DNA from: Paludibacteraceae bacterium
Lineage (GTDB): Bacteria; Bacteroidota; Bacteroidia; Bacteroidales; Paludibacteraceae
Reading direction: 5' to 3'
Length of the DNA stretch: 64,000 nt
Assembly (NCBI GenBank): GCA_016285885.1
Contig: JAEERP010000001.1
Location: forward strand, 682,001-746,000
Shown: piece after piece, positions 37,154-47,072 of the stretch
How the letters are laid out: every line of letters begins with the position of its first letter
How positions within the stretch are numbered: the first letter of the stretch is position 1
Translations under genes and position numbers: made by a program
Notes under the pieces: generated by a model
The model's database searches: none
What the model was told of the DNA's origin: nothing
What the model saw: the letters and a program-made list of their open reading frames with translations, nothing else

Positions 37154-38314
37154 TTATTTGTAAAACCTCAAAAGCCGTTTTATATAAAACTTAAGCAAAT
37201 CCCTATTGTATGTGCTAGGGATATTTTCCTTTATATAATCTTGCCCCAAAAATAATGATTTTAAATTATTTCTGGATTGTGGACGATGAGTTGGTTGATT
37301 CAAATTGGCATTATATGCAGCGATCTCGTCCACCGAGGATTTAATCAATTCTGATTTTTCCGCGATCTGGTCCATGAAAGAGTGAGCCTTCTCCGTATTG
37401 ACAAATAACATTGAGACGCCTTTTGCCACATCTTGCATCTGGGGGAAAACATTTCGAACCCCCCAATAATCTCCTAAGGTAAAGTCCGAGCATCTCTTCT
37501 TCTGGGAAAACGCACATGAGTAACAAGACGTTCTCGACATCTTTCCCAATAGAAAAGCATTCATATATGATGACATAGCGATGTCATACATGATATCCTT
37601 ACGTTTCCCGCTACCCATCACCAATCCAGAAGAAGTGGTAGAAGTGCAAGACCATCCGTTGACTCTCTTGTCTCTAAATTTATACCTATCCACCTTCACA
37701 CCCTTCCGCGTTTCCTCATCAGACAGAAAAGCGTCAAACACCTTTTGGGAAGGCACTCCATGACACACGAAATCAACCGTCACCAGCTTGTCATACTCTT
37801 TCCTCAAAAAAAGTTGTAGAGCCGCCACTTGGCATGGGGTTCCGCAGAAACACACCCAACGATCCTTCCGCAAATGGTTCTGGATCTCGGAATAACAATT
37901 ACCCATATCCGATTGGATATATTTGGAGCCCCTTAAAGATCCTAGTTGTTCTTTACGCTCCACACCGACATGAGAGAGTTTAAGTCCGTCCTTCCAGGCC
38001 GCACCATAGACAACACCGCCCCTATCCAATATGTTTTCAGCGAGGACCGAGTACATACCACCCGACGAACTTTCAAAACGGACATTCTCATCCTTATTCC
38101 AAGCAGCATAAGACGAAATCGGCTGTCGCAGTATCTCCTTATCCATATTGGCAGGACATACCGAAACACACAACCCACAATCTACACACAAATCCTCATT
38201 CACGACAGGGTACAAGAACCCCTCCTCGTCAGATTGCATCTGAATGGCTTTCTTAGCGCATATATTACTACATGCGCCACAACCGCAACATGATGATGTA
38301 TCAGCTAATTTCAT
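37154..38314 (-). CDS. F420 hydrogenase/dehydrogenase beta-subunit family iron-sulfur protein
   Basis: 386 residues from the ATG at 38314 (a GTG at 38326 would add four). Two 4Fe-4S ferredoxin motifs open the protein: CCGCGACSNIC (C9-C19) and CVDCGLCVSVCP. The FrhB-like flavin domain follows, with SSSGGMYSVL, RGSKYIQSD, FCGTPCQVAAL and CHGVPS. Such proteins pass electrons between ferredoxin-type donors and a flavin-bound substrate. In Bacteroidetes glycan loci they commonly sit beside a pyruvyltransferase-family gene, as here, with unknown chemistry. Confidence 0.85.
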   Translation of the reverse strand: MKLADTSSCCGCGACSNICAKKAIQMQSDEEGFLYPVVNEDLCVDCGLCVSVCPANMDKEILRQPISSYAAWNKDENVRFESSSGGMYSVLAENILDRGGVVYGAAWKDGLKLSHVGVERKEQLGSLRGSKYIQSDMGNCYSEIQNHLRKDRWVCFCGTPCQVAALQLFLRKEYDKLVTVDFVCHGVPSQKVFDAFLSDEETRKGVKVDRYKFRDKRVNGWSCTSTTSSGLVMGSGKRKDIMYDIAMSSYMNAFLLGKMSRTSCYSCAFSQKKRCSDFTLGDYWGVRNVFPQMQDVAKGVSMLFVNTEKAHSFMDQIAEKSELIKSSVDEIAAYNANLNQPTHRPQSRNNLKSLFLGQDYIKENIPSTYNRDLLKFYIKRLLRFYK

Positions 38315-38326
38315 ATAAAAATACAC

Positions 38327-39487
38327 TTACCCTAAATTCAATTCCATGGCCAGGGGATCCAACGCCTCCATCATCTTATCCCCAATACCGACCATATCAT
38401 TCAAATTAGTACCATTAAGTTGTGGAAGGATATCCTTGATCTCCGCTGTGGATTCCACAATATACCCAAAGCAACCATATTTTTTGAAAAGATAAGCAAA
38501 ATGAGGGTTGGAATATACAATAGCGGGTTTTCTTTTGGCGATCGCCTCGAAAATCGAACCACTAGCAGAGAATTGGAACTTGTCGACAGCATGAGGATAA
38601 TAGAGATAATCCATCTTTGACACCAGGGAATCATACTGGTCTCTGCCTAATCTCACATTATTCGGATTTAGGAACCTGACATTCTTCAGAGACTTCAGAG
38701 CCGGGATGTCAACATACATTCGTGAGATTATATTCAGATAAATATTTGAGCCTTCTATTATGGAGGAAAACTCGATCAGATTGTTCATACTCGAGCCAGG
38801 CTCAACACTTCCGGCCAATCCAATATTGACCTCCCCATCAGTCGCTTTCGTCTCTGCGACAGGCACAGGACCATCCTCTGTCTGAAAATATGGATGATCC
38901 AACGTTATAAAATGAGCCACCCGATCTTGAGGCAAGACCGTCTTCAATTTATCAACGATAAAATCACCCAAGACCAAGATTTTCAAGGTATCAGCCCACT
39001 TCGTCCTGCGATAAAAACGGTTAATCAAATAGTGCCAATTGGAACGAATTGAATAATCATCCTTTATCAGGACATCCAATTCATTGTGCGCACAAATCAC
39101 AACATTTTTTTTGGTCAATCTAGCCAATAGGTTCACTAAATGGATCGAAAACCTATTATTCCCATAAGAGAACAGATAGATGGCGTTCTTCTCCCCTTTC
39201 AGCATCAGCCACATATCTTTCAAAGAGACGAAGACATCCATCCAAAACAATGAACGCACATCCAATGAAGAACGGTGCCAATTCATTTTCTCCTCCAGAT
39301 CAGTTCGATTCCTTCGAATCAAATACTTATGGCAGATCTCCTTCAATGCTGTCACCCTTGAGGCTGACAAAAAGATCTCAACCGCAGAATATAGTTTAGA
39401 CAAAATGACGATAAGAGACACATCCACTATCTCATGTGAATTACCTCTTAACTTATGATTGACAAAATATATCTTTTTTTCTACCAT
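38327..39487 (-). CDS. Probable glycosyltransferase (GT-B-like, divergent)
   Basis: 386 residues, not clearly assignable to a family. The N-terminal half has alternating helices and a VVICAHNELDVL strand. The C-terminal half has GLAGSVEPGSSMNNLIEF, YLYYPHAVDKFQFSASGSIFEAI and KPAIVYSNPHFAYLF, which resemble the nucleotide-sugar-binding domain of GT4 enzymes, with the GSIFEAI segment in place of the E-x7-E motif. It lies inside the glycan operon and overlaps the Wzy gene by 7 bp. Confidence 0.65.
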   Translation of the reverse strand: MVEKKIYFVNHKLRGNSHEIVDVSLIVILSKLYSAVEIFLSASRVTALKEICHKYLIRRNRTDLEEKMNWHRSSLDVRSLFWMDVFVSLKDMWLMLKGEKNAIYLFSYGNNRFSIHLVNLLARLTKKNVVICAHNELDVLIKDDYSIRSNWHYLINRFYRRTKWADTLKILVLGDFIVDKLKTVLPQDRVAHFITLDHPYFQTEDGPVPVAETKATDGEVNIGLAGSVEPGSSMNNLIEFSSIIEGSNIYLNIISRMYVDIPALKSLKNVRFLNPNNVRLGRDQYDSLVSKMDYLYYPHAVDKFQFSASGSIFEAIAKRKPAIVYSNPHFAYLFKKYGCFGYIVESTAEIKDILPQLNGTNLNDMVGIGDKMMEALDPLAMELNLG

Positions 39488-40698
39488 ACCTCTATCCTAC
39501 TTTTCGGAATCGTTTCAAAGACAGTATAATAGGGATTATATATACCTTCATATAGACCAAAAAGATCTATAATTTGGAACCTAAAAAACTGATACATGAA
39601 AAACAGCACAAATATACCCAATAATATTCTTCTATACTTTTCCGAATACTCAAGCGAATACATTATCATAAATGCGAAAGGGAAAGAGGGGAAAAAGAAA
39701 TGCGCAAGACGTCCAAAACCGACCATCGGTCCTCCGAGGCCAGACAAGAAATAGACAAGGAACATGCACAAATATGCATTCGTATAAAAGTTCAACGCAC
39801 GCAGTTTCATCTCCAGATGACTCAACCCATTGGAGAATTTCTCTTGGAGGGCAGAAGGGAATGTGGCGTAAAGTTTTTCAGGAATTCTACCACGCACATT
39901 GTAGTAATATTTGAACATCAGGACAAAAACCGCCACATATAGGTATCTGAATATAGACATCTTTATAGGCTCACTCGTCACATTCTCCAAATACAATGTG
40001 GACATTTCGGAAACCGCGCCAAAAGACAATCCACCCAATAGATCCAACAGATTAAGAAGCGACTCCACGTTCACAAATAGAGCGAAAAGCAAAGAGATCA
40101 CAAACAACCACGAGAGCCGAATATTAACGCAGAAAAACAAGCAGAGAGGAATAAATATAATAGACATATCATGAATCGTACTTGCCAATAACACAAAGGC
40201 CATCGACAGGATATATCTTTTACATATCGAGAAATGACACGCCCATAACAACAAGACCATGGCAATGTCTTGCCGGACAGGGAATATCGGATTGTAAACC
40301 ACTAACAATGAGAATGTCAGCAACGGATTTCTCGGGACATATTTCCTACTGAAATATGCGAAATTCAGCAGGATAATCAAATTGGTGATGATTAAGAAGA
40401 ACGTGTAATGTCCAAAAATTGTCTTAATCAAGACATTGATGAAGACATAACCGAACTCCATAACCTCCGTATACAATCCATAACGATAATAGGAGAAAAT
40501 AGAATCCCATCCCGCACGATCAAAACAAGCTTGATACTGGGCCCAATCGGTACCTGTAGACCAACGAAGGCCCCTGAACAACGTAAAAACAACGACCCAA
40601 AAATAGATGAAAAATAGATTATATTTCTTCGTCCTTTCCGACACCTCACACATCGTGGTCAGAAATAGAAGCATATATAAAACTATATAGATCCACAT
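39481..40698 (-). CDS. EpsG-type oligosaccharide repeat-unit polymerase (Wzy)
   Basis: 405 residues, about ten membrane segments. RGLRWSTGTDWAQYQ near residue 43 is the EpsG family signature (GTDW-xY), and FGYVFINVLIKTIFG and NPIFPVRQDIAMVLLL follow. Proteins of this type polymerise lipid-linked repeat units on the periplasmic side. With the Wzx gene downstream of the sugar genes, it indicates a Wzx/Wzy-dependent polymer. Confidence 0.85.
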   Translation of the reverse strand: MWIYIVLYMLLFLTTMCEVSERTKKYNLFFIYFWVVVFTLFRGLRWSTGTDWAQYQACFDRAGWDSIFSYYRYGLYTEVMEFGYVFINVLIKTIFGHYTFFLIITNLIILLNFAYFSRKYVPRNPLLTFSLLVVYNPIFPVRQDIAMVLLLWACHFSICKRYILSMAFVLLASTIHDMSIIFIPLCLFFCVNIRLSWLFVISLLFALFVNVESLLNLLDLLGGLSFGAVSEMSTLYLENVTSEPIKMSIFRYLYVAVFVLMFKYYYNVRGRIPEKLYATFPSALQEKFSNGLSHLEMKLRALNFYTNAYLCMFLVYFLSGLGGPMVGFGRLAHFFFPSFPFAFMIMYSLEYSEKYRRILLGIFVLFFMYQFFRFQIIDLFGLYEGIYNPYYTVFETIPKSRIEVW

Positions 40699-40719
40699 AA
40701 CATCTGGTCTGAAATAGAT

Positions 40720-41700
40720 TTACGAAATTCTGCTTTTTCTATATTTCACGTATAAACTAGGGAACATCAGGAAACAATTCACATGGATTTGTTCCTTAAA
40801 CGACAAAGAGCCTTTTATCACCTTTAGAACAGACTTCAATTCAGCCAGGTTTTGTCCCAGAATAGACCAATCCTCCTCGCCCTTCAGATATTCCGAATAT
40901 TTATGAATGAAATGTTGGAACATCTCATACACCTTCTCGTAATATATTATGCGATTCGCCTTGTCCACATGCTCTTCCGTAAAATGGAATACGGAGTAGA
41001 CACCTTGGCATAACCCGGAGAGATTTCGTTCGCTGATTTTTGCGGTTATGCTTCCGTTCACACGCCTCAAATAGTAATACAAAGGTTCGCTTATTACACG
41101 AATGCCTTTCACATAATACAGCAAACGAGGCACATATTCCAAATCCTCATGCAAAATACCCGGAGGGAAGTAGAGATTATTGGAAATCAATATATCTCTC
41201 TTGACTACATATCTTTGCACAGGCGTCAGATGTGCCATTCTTTGCACGAAATCAATGCCCGTAAGGCCAGTGGCGGAATCAGGCCAGATCCCTACCCTTT
41301 TCTTCTCTCCGTCGCTCTCGCTCACCCAAAGCAAATTCAATCCGTAGCAATCCGAATCACTTTCAAAATTTTCAAACAATAGAGAAATCGCATTAGGAAC
41401 GATGGTATCATCACTATCCACGAACCACACATATTTCCCCTTAGCGTTTTTCAGTCCCACATTACGGGCCACACTCAACCCGGCATTCTCCTGATTAATC
41501 AATGTCACATTAGGAAGGTCAGCAATGATCGGCTGAATGAGCTCAACCGAACGGTCCCGCGTTCCATCATTGACAATAATAAGTTCTATCTTATCAAAAC
41601 CGTTTTGCTTTATTATGCTTGAAATACAATCCACAATGTATTTCTCCACATTATACACAGGAACAATAATCGACATCAAAACCGTATCCATAATCATCAT
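40720..41700 (-). CDS. Glycosyltransferase family 2 (GT-A)
   Basis: 326 residues. SIIVPVYNVEKYIVDCI, NDGTRDRSVELI, NAGLSVARNVG and VDSDD (the metal-binding DxD, about 95-99) give the complete GT2 N-terminal domain. LHEDLEYVPRLLYY is the acceptor-side ED motif. It transfers a sugar to the lipid-linked acceptor at the inner membrane. Several Met codons precede the domain, so the start is uncertain by up to eight codons. The Wzx stop overlaps its start by 4 bp. Confidence 0.92.
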   Translation of the reverse strand: MMIMDTVLMSIIVPVYNVEKYIVDCISSIIKQNGFDKIELIIVNDGTRDRSVELIQPIIADLPNVTLINQENAGLSVARNVGLKNAKGKYVWFVDSDDTIVPNAISLLFENFESDSDCYGLNLLWVSESDGEKKRVGIWPDSATGLTGIDFVQRMAHLTPVQRYVVKRDILISNNLYFPPGILHEDLEYVPRLLYYVKGIRVISEPLYYYLRRVNGSITAKISERNLSGLCQGVYSVFHFTEEHVDKANRIIYYEKVYEMFQHFIHKYSEYLKGEEDWSILGQNLAELKSVLKVIKGSLSFKEQIHVNCFLMFPSLYVKYRKSRIS

Positions 41701-43148
41701 TTGTGGGAGAACTTATTCTTCAATGTATTAATAAACACGACCGAATACTTCAGGAACAGCTCGTCCTTTATCAGACGCAAGAACAAGCAATAGGTGGAGA
41801 AATATAGGGCAAAGAACAAAATTATATTCAGCAAGTGAGAATCCGTAGCGATCACATAAAAGAGCGGCAATCCGATCACATAGGCATAAATGACATATTT
41901 GGAGACATCAATCAGTTGGGACATATAACTGTATCGAAGCAAATTCTTCGTGGGATACATATTCACCAACGCTGCAAATATATTATTAAAGATCTGGCCT
42001 ATCAAAAGACCGAATATACCATATTGGAAAGAATAAAAAATCACGGCAAGGAAAACGGACTTCTTTAATATTTCTATTTTAAGGACAATATCCGTTCTGT
42101 TCATGACAGACATCAGGCTCAAGCTCATAGCGCCCATCGGTCCCAGCACGACACAACAGACAATCAATTGAAACATAGGAACGGTATCCAACCATTTATC
42201 CGTCCATAGGAACAGGACAATGTCTTTCGCCTCATACACGAAGAAAGCGGATAGCGGAGCGATAATCAGCACCAGAAGCTTCATCATGGTTTGGAAATGG
42301 CTCCTCAACTCATCAATGTTATGCTGATATTGGGACAGCAATGGTAACCCGACCTTCTGCACGATACCAATTGTAATGGAACTAACATGCATTGACAAGG
42401 TGTTTCCCTTAGAGTAGTAACCCAAGTCAGATTTACCGATATACTTACCAATCAAAAAGGAGTGAAGATTACCGATGATCGTACCGATCAAAGATGAGAG
42501 CAGCAGTTTAGATCCAAATCCCCACAAATAGTGAAAAGATTGCATGTTAAACCGTTCAGCAGGACGCCACTCCGCGAAGAACCACAACATGATGGTCTTT
42601 ATGAAAGAGCACATGACAGTCTGGATAGCCAACGCATAGACGCCAAAACCTGAATATGCCAAATAGATGGCTACAATACCAGACGGGATCTGAGAAGAAA
42701 GGTTAATGATCGTCAAAAGCCGGATATTGAGTTGAGCCGTCAAAAGCGCGTTTTGGACGATGCACAGAGAATTCAGCAACACATTCAATCCCACGATACG
42801 GATCAGGATAACCAGTAAAGGTTCCTCGAAGAAATCCGCGATCACCCCCGCGCAAACGAAAAGTAACGCATACAAAAAGGATCCCACTGCCAAGTTGAAA
42901 AGAAATGCGGTAGAGAGATCCTTCTCGTTTCTGTCTATTTTCCTAATGAGCGCATTAGAGAATCCAGAATCAATAAATACATTTGATATAACGATAAATA
43001 TAGTTGTCAACCCAATAATACCATAATCAGAAGGAGCTAGGAGTCGGGCCAAAACCACGCCTATGACAAACGTCATCGCCTCAGAGGACAATCGTTCGAT
43101 AAAACTCCATATAGTGGCTCCAATTGGGCTTGTTGTTTTTGACGGCAT
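41697..43148 (-). CDS. Wzx-type oligosaccharide flippase (MOP superfamily)
   Basis: 483 residues, about twelve to fourteen membrane segments. IWSFIERLSSEAMTFVIGVVLARLLAPSDYG is cut short here, but its ARLLxPxDYG loop is the hallmark of the MOP/polysaccharide-export family. The protein flips lipid-linked repeat units across the inner membrane. It lies in the middle of the operon, between the sialyltransferase-like gene and the GT2 gene. Confidence 0.9.
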   Translation of the reverse strand: MPSKTTSPIGATIWSFIERLSSEAMTFVIGVVLARLLAPSDYGIIGLTTIFIVISNVFIDSGFSNALIRKIDRNEKDLSTAFLFNLAVGSFLYALLFVCAGVIADFFEEPLLVILIRIVGLNVLLNSLCIVQNALLTAQLNIRLLTIINLSSQIPSGIVAIYLAYSGFGVYALAIQTVMCSFIKTIMLWFFAEWRPAERFNMQSFHYLWGFGSKLLLSSLIGTIIGNLHSFLIGKYIGKSDLGYYSKGNTLSMHVSSITIGIVQKVGLPLLSQYQHNIDELRSHFQTMMKLLVLIIAPLSAFFVYEAKDIVLFLWTDKWLDTVPMFQLIVCCVVLGPMGAMSLSLMSVMNRTDIVLKIEILKKSVFLAVIFYSFQYGIFGLLIGQIFNNIFAALVNMYPTKNLLRYSYMSQLIDVSKYVIYAYVIGLPLFYVIATDSHLLNIILFFALYFSTYCLFLRLIKDELFLKYSVVFINTLKNKFSHK

Positions 43149-43182
43149 GAACCTTTCTTTTCAAGTTTATTCGTACACCAAG

Positions 43183-44202
43183 TTAATCACACACACCTTC
43201 CAACCTCAGGTCTATCATCTCCGCATTTCCCCCATTACCCTGATAGCTATCACGTGTATGATTAGGGAACTTTTTCAATAGTTTATGGGATATCTGACTT
43301 CCTATAAAACCGATGCGGATTTTATAGGAGAAGCCAAAAACCGCTGACGAGAAAATCGTATAAGCCTCCTCGAAACGAATACCATTTAACATGATCAGCT
43401 GCATGGGAATAGCAAGGTCAAAGACGCTCACATTCGGGAAGAATTTCTTATAATCCGTCTTCTCCCTAGGATGGCGTTTTATCACAACGTCATCACCACC
43501 TATCACCTCTATCACCTTTGAATAAATAGAGATCTTCTCATCCTCCGTCAAAAAACCATCCTCGGAAAATGGCTGTGTCAGTAAAATCTTTTTTCGTTGC
43601 CTTAATTGAGAACAGAACTCCTCATCAACGCCAAACACACGGTTGATATAAGCTTTCTTCGCATCATCGGATTCATCCCACAATGATTGGAACGACTTGA
43701 CGGAGAGTTTGTTGGAAGAATAGACCTCTCCAGTGTCCACGAGACCCGTCAAATTGATTTTACTGCAATTCTTCTCATACCCAGAGTACGGAATATCCAA
43801 GCAACACAATGGGCCTTCCCATAACGCGAAGATAGTTCGTTTCAAGGTTTTCCGATATCTCCAAGGGTATTGGGTATAATTCAGTGTGCCATCCTCCAAC
43901 AACTCAAAATCATGTCTTCGAATGATGTACTTTGAAATTGGGAGGTGATCTTGACCCCAATAATGAATGTTATTCTTCAGAAGGAACGGATATTCCGACA
44001 GGATCTCGAACCATCCATATTTCCGCTTTTTATCGAACGTCATATAATGGCCTTCATAAGCGGATTTAACAGCAGGTGAAATACCCTCTCCCCAAAAATA
44101 AAACGTGTTATTCGACTCAGACTCCGGCACCAATAGCAAATACTGAAGGAAAGCATGCATAGAGTCTATGACACAGACATTTTTTACCCAGCTGTATTTC
44201 AT
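43183..44202 (-). CDS. GT52-like bacterial sialyl/nonulosonosyltransferase
   Basis: 339 residues from the ATG at 44202, one base after the stop of the nucleotidyltransferase gene (TGA-T-ATG). Three motifs shared by bacterial sialyltransferases of families GT38, GT52 and GT80 are visible: the D/E-D/E-G motif in LLEDGTLNY (E103-G105), the HP motif in IKRHPRE (H244-P245), and the S/T-S/T motif in TIFSSAVFG (S285-S286). The enzymes use CMP-activated nonulosonic acids. A full CMP-nonulosonate pathway lies immediately upstream, so the donor is probably CMP-legionaminic acid rather than CMP-sialic acid. Membership of GT52 is inferred from motifs. Confidence 0.78.
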   Translation of the reverse strand: MKYSWVKNVCVIDSMHAFLQYLLLVPESESNNTFYFWGEGISPAVKSAYEGHYMTFDKKRKYGWFEILSEYPFLLKNNIHYWGQDHLPISKYIIRRHDFELLEDGTLNYTQYPWRYRKTLKRTIFALWEGPLCCLDIPYSGYEKNCSKINLTGLVDTGEVYSSNKLSVKSFQSLWDESDDAKKAYINRVFGVDEEFCSQLRQRKKILLTQPFSEDGFLTEDEKISIYSKVIEVIGGDDVVIKRHPREKTDYKKFFPNVSVFDLAIPMQLIMLNGIRFEEAYTIFSSAVFGFSYKIRIGFIGSQISHKLLKKFPNHTRDSYQGNGGNAEMIDLRLEGVCD

Positions 44203-44203
44203 A

Positions 44204-45235
44204 TCAAATATGCTTGACAAAATCCAACGCCTTTTGATATTCGGTCGGAGTTCCAATATCGAACCATGTTCCATTCAAAGGATAACGAATCACCTTTTTG
44301 TTTTGGGAAATCAGTTTATCAATCAAATCTGTCGCATTAAAAAATTCATTATCTGGGATCTCGTCCAGCTCTTTCTTTTTGATTAGATAAATACCCGCAT
44401 TAGCATAGTAATTGTATTTTGGTTTCTCCGCCAGACCTTTCACGACCCGGCCCTCAAGTTCCAAAATACCATACGGAATGCTAACATTATACGGAACGGC
44501 AGCGACAGACATATCGGCATCATGCAACTTAAAATGCAAGAAGAAATCCTCATAATCAATATTCGTGAAAAGATCAGAATTCATCACCAAAATAGTATCA
44601 TTATAGAATGAGTCCACAAACTTCACACTTCCAATCGTACCCAAGAATTTAGGTTCACGGAAAGTCCTCACTTTCACACCATTACGAAGTTGCATGTAAT
44701 GTTCCTCGATTTGTTCTCCCAAATAATTCACCGTCACATTGAGATGGTTGACACCGTAAGAAATCAACCGATCCACGTTATGGTCAATGATACACTTGTC
44801 ACCCACCATGAGAAGCGGTTTAGGCGTCTTATCCGTCAAAGGGCGAAGTCTCTCACCCTTACCTCCAGCCATCAATACGGCGTCAATCGGGAGATAAGAC
44901 TTATGTTTCTGCAAGTTAACGACATCAACAATACGACGTTGCTCATCCAATATAGGGATATACAAGATCTTGCGATCACGGAAATCCTTAAAGAGGGAGA
45001 CATTAAACTCTGACTGGTTGATGAATTTAAAATCCCTATGCATCACGGTACAAACCTGTTCAGATAACTGCGCACCGGAGATCAAGCCTCTACGGATATC
45101 ACCATCGGTAAGGGAACCCACCATCTGATTCTCCGCATTGACGACAAAAAGAGTCAGCATATCATGCGCAATGCTATTAAGAGCCACAAGAGCATCTTTA
45201 ATTGAAGAAGTCTCCTTTATTATATATTGTTGCAT
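44204..45235 (-). CDS. CBS-domain sugar-1-phosphate nucleotidyltransferase (PtmE-like)
   Basis: 343 residues. Two CBS domains (about 1-115) precede a nucleotidyltransferase starting AVLMAGGKGERLRPLTDKTPKPLL (the GGxGxRL motif is at about 123-129), with MNSDLFTNIDYEDF and GTWFDIGTPTEY later. This fusion matches PtmE, which in Campylobacter jejuni makes GDP-glucosamine/GDP-GlcNAc for CMP-legionaminic acid. Here it lies 3 bp after the CMP-transferase gene of the same pathway. Confidence 0.82.
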   Translation of the reverse strand: MQQYIIKETSSIKDALVALNSIAHDMLTLFVVNAENQMVGSLTDGDIRRGLISGAQLSEQVCTVMHRDFKFINQSEFNVSLFKDFRDRKILYIPILDEQRRIVDVVNLQKHKSYLPIDAVLMAGGKGERLRPLTDKTPKPLLMVGDKCIIDHNVDRLISYGVNHLNVTVNYLGEQIEEHYMQLRNGVKVRTFREPKFLGTIGSVKFVDSFYNDTILVMNSDLFTNIDYEDFFLHFKLHDADMSVAAVPYNVSIPYGILELEGRVVKGLAEKPKYNYYANAGIYLIKKKELDEIPDNEFFNATDLIDKLISQNKKVIRYPLNGTWFDIGTPTEYQKALDFVKHI

Positions 45236-45238
45236 ATG

Positions 45239-45922
45239 TTACCTGTTTTTTAAAATCGATTCGACCTGATAGAAATCATATATATCATCAATGTCAACAG
45301 AATGTTCCTTCGACATCACATATTTAACACGTTTGGAGAAACCACCCATTCCCTTCTCGAGAAGGGAAGAGACATTCATCACATAAACCGCACCATTGTA
45401 TTCATACATGTCCGGCAACTGCTGACGTCCGAGCGCTTTTTTATTATAAACGAGTTGTACAAAGCCCTCCTCATCGTCTTGACAAAGCACAGCCGGGGCA
45501 TGCGACTTCACCACGGAAACGACCATGTCTATATCATCCCGGTATAAATCCATAGCCCCCTTCACATCCTCCGCCGTACGTAATGGAGAGGTCGGCTGAA
45601 GGAGACATAATTTCCTATATTCTCTATTCTGGCCCTTGTAATAATTGACAGCATGCACGAGGACATCATTAGAGGTTGCGGTATCAGTGGCGAGGTAATC
45701 AGGACGAATAAACGGCACCTTCAATCCATAAGCCTCCACAACCCGTTTAATCTCCTCCGAATCAGTGCTTACACAAATATTCTCGTCAGAGGTAAAAGCA
45801 CGCGCCACATCAATGCTATAAGCGATCAAAGGTTTGCCACACAACTCCTTTATATTCTTGCCCGGGAGTCCCTTACTACCGCCACGCGCTGTTATCACAA
45901 AAAGTGTATCTGTCAAATTCAT
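45239..45922 (-). CDS. legF: CMP-nonulosonate cytidylyltransferase (LegF/NeuA-like)
   Basis: 227 residues. The N-terminal ARGGSKGLPGKNIKELCGKPLIAY is the acylneuraminate cytidylyltransferase signature; CVSTDSEEI and LLQPTSPLRTAEDV follow. The enzyme uses CTP to activate a nonulosonic acid as its CMP-glycoside. Given the LegB, LegC and PtmE genes, CMP-legionaminic acid is the most likely product, but sialic acid cannot be excluded from sequence alone. Confidence 0.88.
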   Translation of the reverse strand: MNLTDTLFVITARGGSKGLPGKNIKELCGKPLIAYSIDVARAFTSDENICVSTDSEEIKRVVEAYGLKVPFIRPDYLATDTATSNDVLVHAVNYYKGQNREYRKLCLLQPTSPLRTAEDVKGAMDLYRDDIDMVVSVVKSHAPAVLCQDDEEGFVQLVYNKKALGRQQLPDMYEYNGAVYVMNVSSLLEKGMGGFSKRVKYVMSKEHSVDIDDIYDFYQVESILKNR

Positions 45923-45923
45923 G

Positions 45924-47072
45924 TCACTTCATGTTATAAAACGACTTCTGAATCAATCCTTCCAAAGGGTAAGTTTTAAGTACACGAAGTATATCCGCTG
46001 TGGTATTCTTACCTTCGTAAGGGTTGCATATGTTCGTATATTCCGTATGCAAAACCTTATCAAGCCCCACAAGGATATCCTCTTTTCCCGTGCCACAATT
46101 AACGACACTATCCGCAGCCAGCCGTCCTTTCTGCCGATCGCCGATATTCAATGTCGGGATTCCAAAAGAAGGCACTTCGATAATACCGCTGGAGGAATTA
46201 CCCACGGCTGCCCTTGCATATTTCAGTGCAGACAAATAACGTCTCAAACCAAGCGACGGGTATGCGATCGCCCGATCAGCATGTTTAGCCACATACGCAT
46301 TGATGAGCTGAATAATTATACGGCCATCGGTATCGGAGTTCGGCAATGTGAAGATCAGCTTATAATCCGGGTATTCGTCCAATGCGCCAAGAAGATTCTG
46401 GATTTGTTCCGAAGCCGTAGCGTTCTCAAGCGTGACCGGATGATACGTGACGATCATATATTTATCCCCCAGTTCAAACCCATCAAGCGAAGCCTCCAAT
46501 TCAGACTTAGACATCAATGGAACCTTCTTGATGTTTTCAATACCAGGAGCACCCACATTAAATACGCGTTTAGGATCTTCGCCCAATTGGATGACACGGT
46601 GCCTATATTCTTCTGTACTCGTGAAATGCAGATGGGACATCTTTGTGATCGAATGGCGAATACAGTCATCATACGCCCCCTCCGTAATCTCGCCACCATG
46701 AAGATGAGCTACGGGGATCTTAAAGAAGAGAGCCGTGGAAACTGCGGAAAGGATCTCATAACGATCTCCGAGGACCACAACCATATCGGGTTTCAGATCC
46801 TCATAAGCATCCGCGAACCCCATGAAACCAAGTCCGACCGATTTGGCTGTAGCATTAGCCGTATCCGAAGAAAGGAGCATCACCACCTTTTTATTGATGG
46901 TAAAGCCATCCTCCTCTATATTACGATATGTAAGTCCGAATTCTGGAGAGAGGTGCATGTTCGTGGCAATGACCTGAAGTTCAAGTTCCGGATCAATCTT
47001 GACGGCATGCATCAAACCAGAAAGAAGTCCATATTCCGCACGGCTTCCCGTTACCACACAAATCTTTCTCAT
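45924..47072 (-). CDS. legG: Hydrolysing NDP-HexNAc 2-epimerase (LegG/NeuC-like)
   Basis: 382 residues, starting KICVVTGSRAEYGLLSGLM, the motif of hydrolysing GlcNAc 2-epimerases. VVLGDRYEILS and HLHGGEITEGAYDD follow, and the C-terminal part has GNSSSGIIEVPSFG. The enzyme releases the free 2-epimerised sugar from its nucleotide; in the legionaminic pathway, 2,4-diacetamido-2,4,6-trideoxymannose. Its start overlaps the legI stop by 4 bp. Confidence 0.9.
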   Translation of the reverse strand: MRKICVVTGSRAEYGLLSGLMHAVKIDPELELQVIATNMHLSPEFGLTYRNIEEDGFTINKKVVMLLSSDTANATAKSVGLGFMGFADAYEDLKPDMVVVLGDRYEILSAVSTALFFKIPVAHLHGGEITEGAYDDCIRHSITKMSHLHFTSTEEYRHRVIQLGEDPKRVFNVGAPGIENIKKVPLMSKSELEASLDGFELGDKYMIVTYHPVTLENATASEQIQNLLGALDEYPDYKLIFTLPNSDTDGRIIIQLINAYVAKHADRAIAYPSLGLRRYLSALKYARAAVGNSSSGIIEVPSFGIPTLNIGDRQKGRLAADSVVNCGTGKEDILVGLDKVLHTEYTNICNPYEGKNTTADILRVLKTYPLEGLIQKSFYNMK

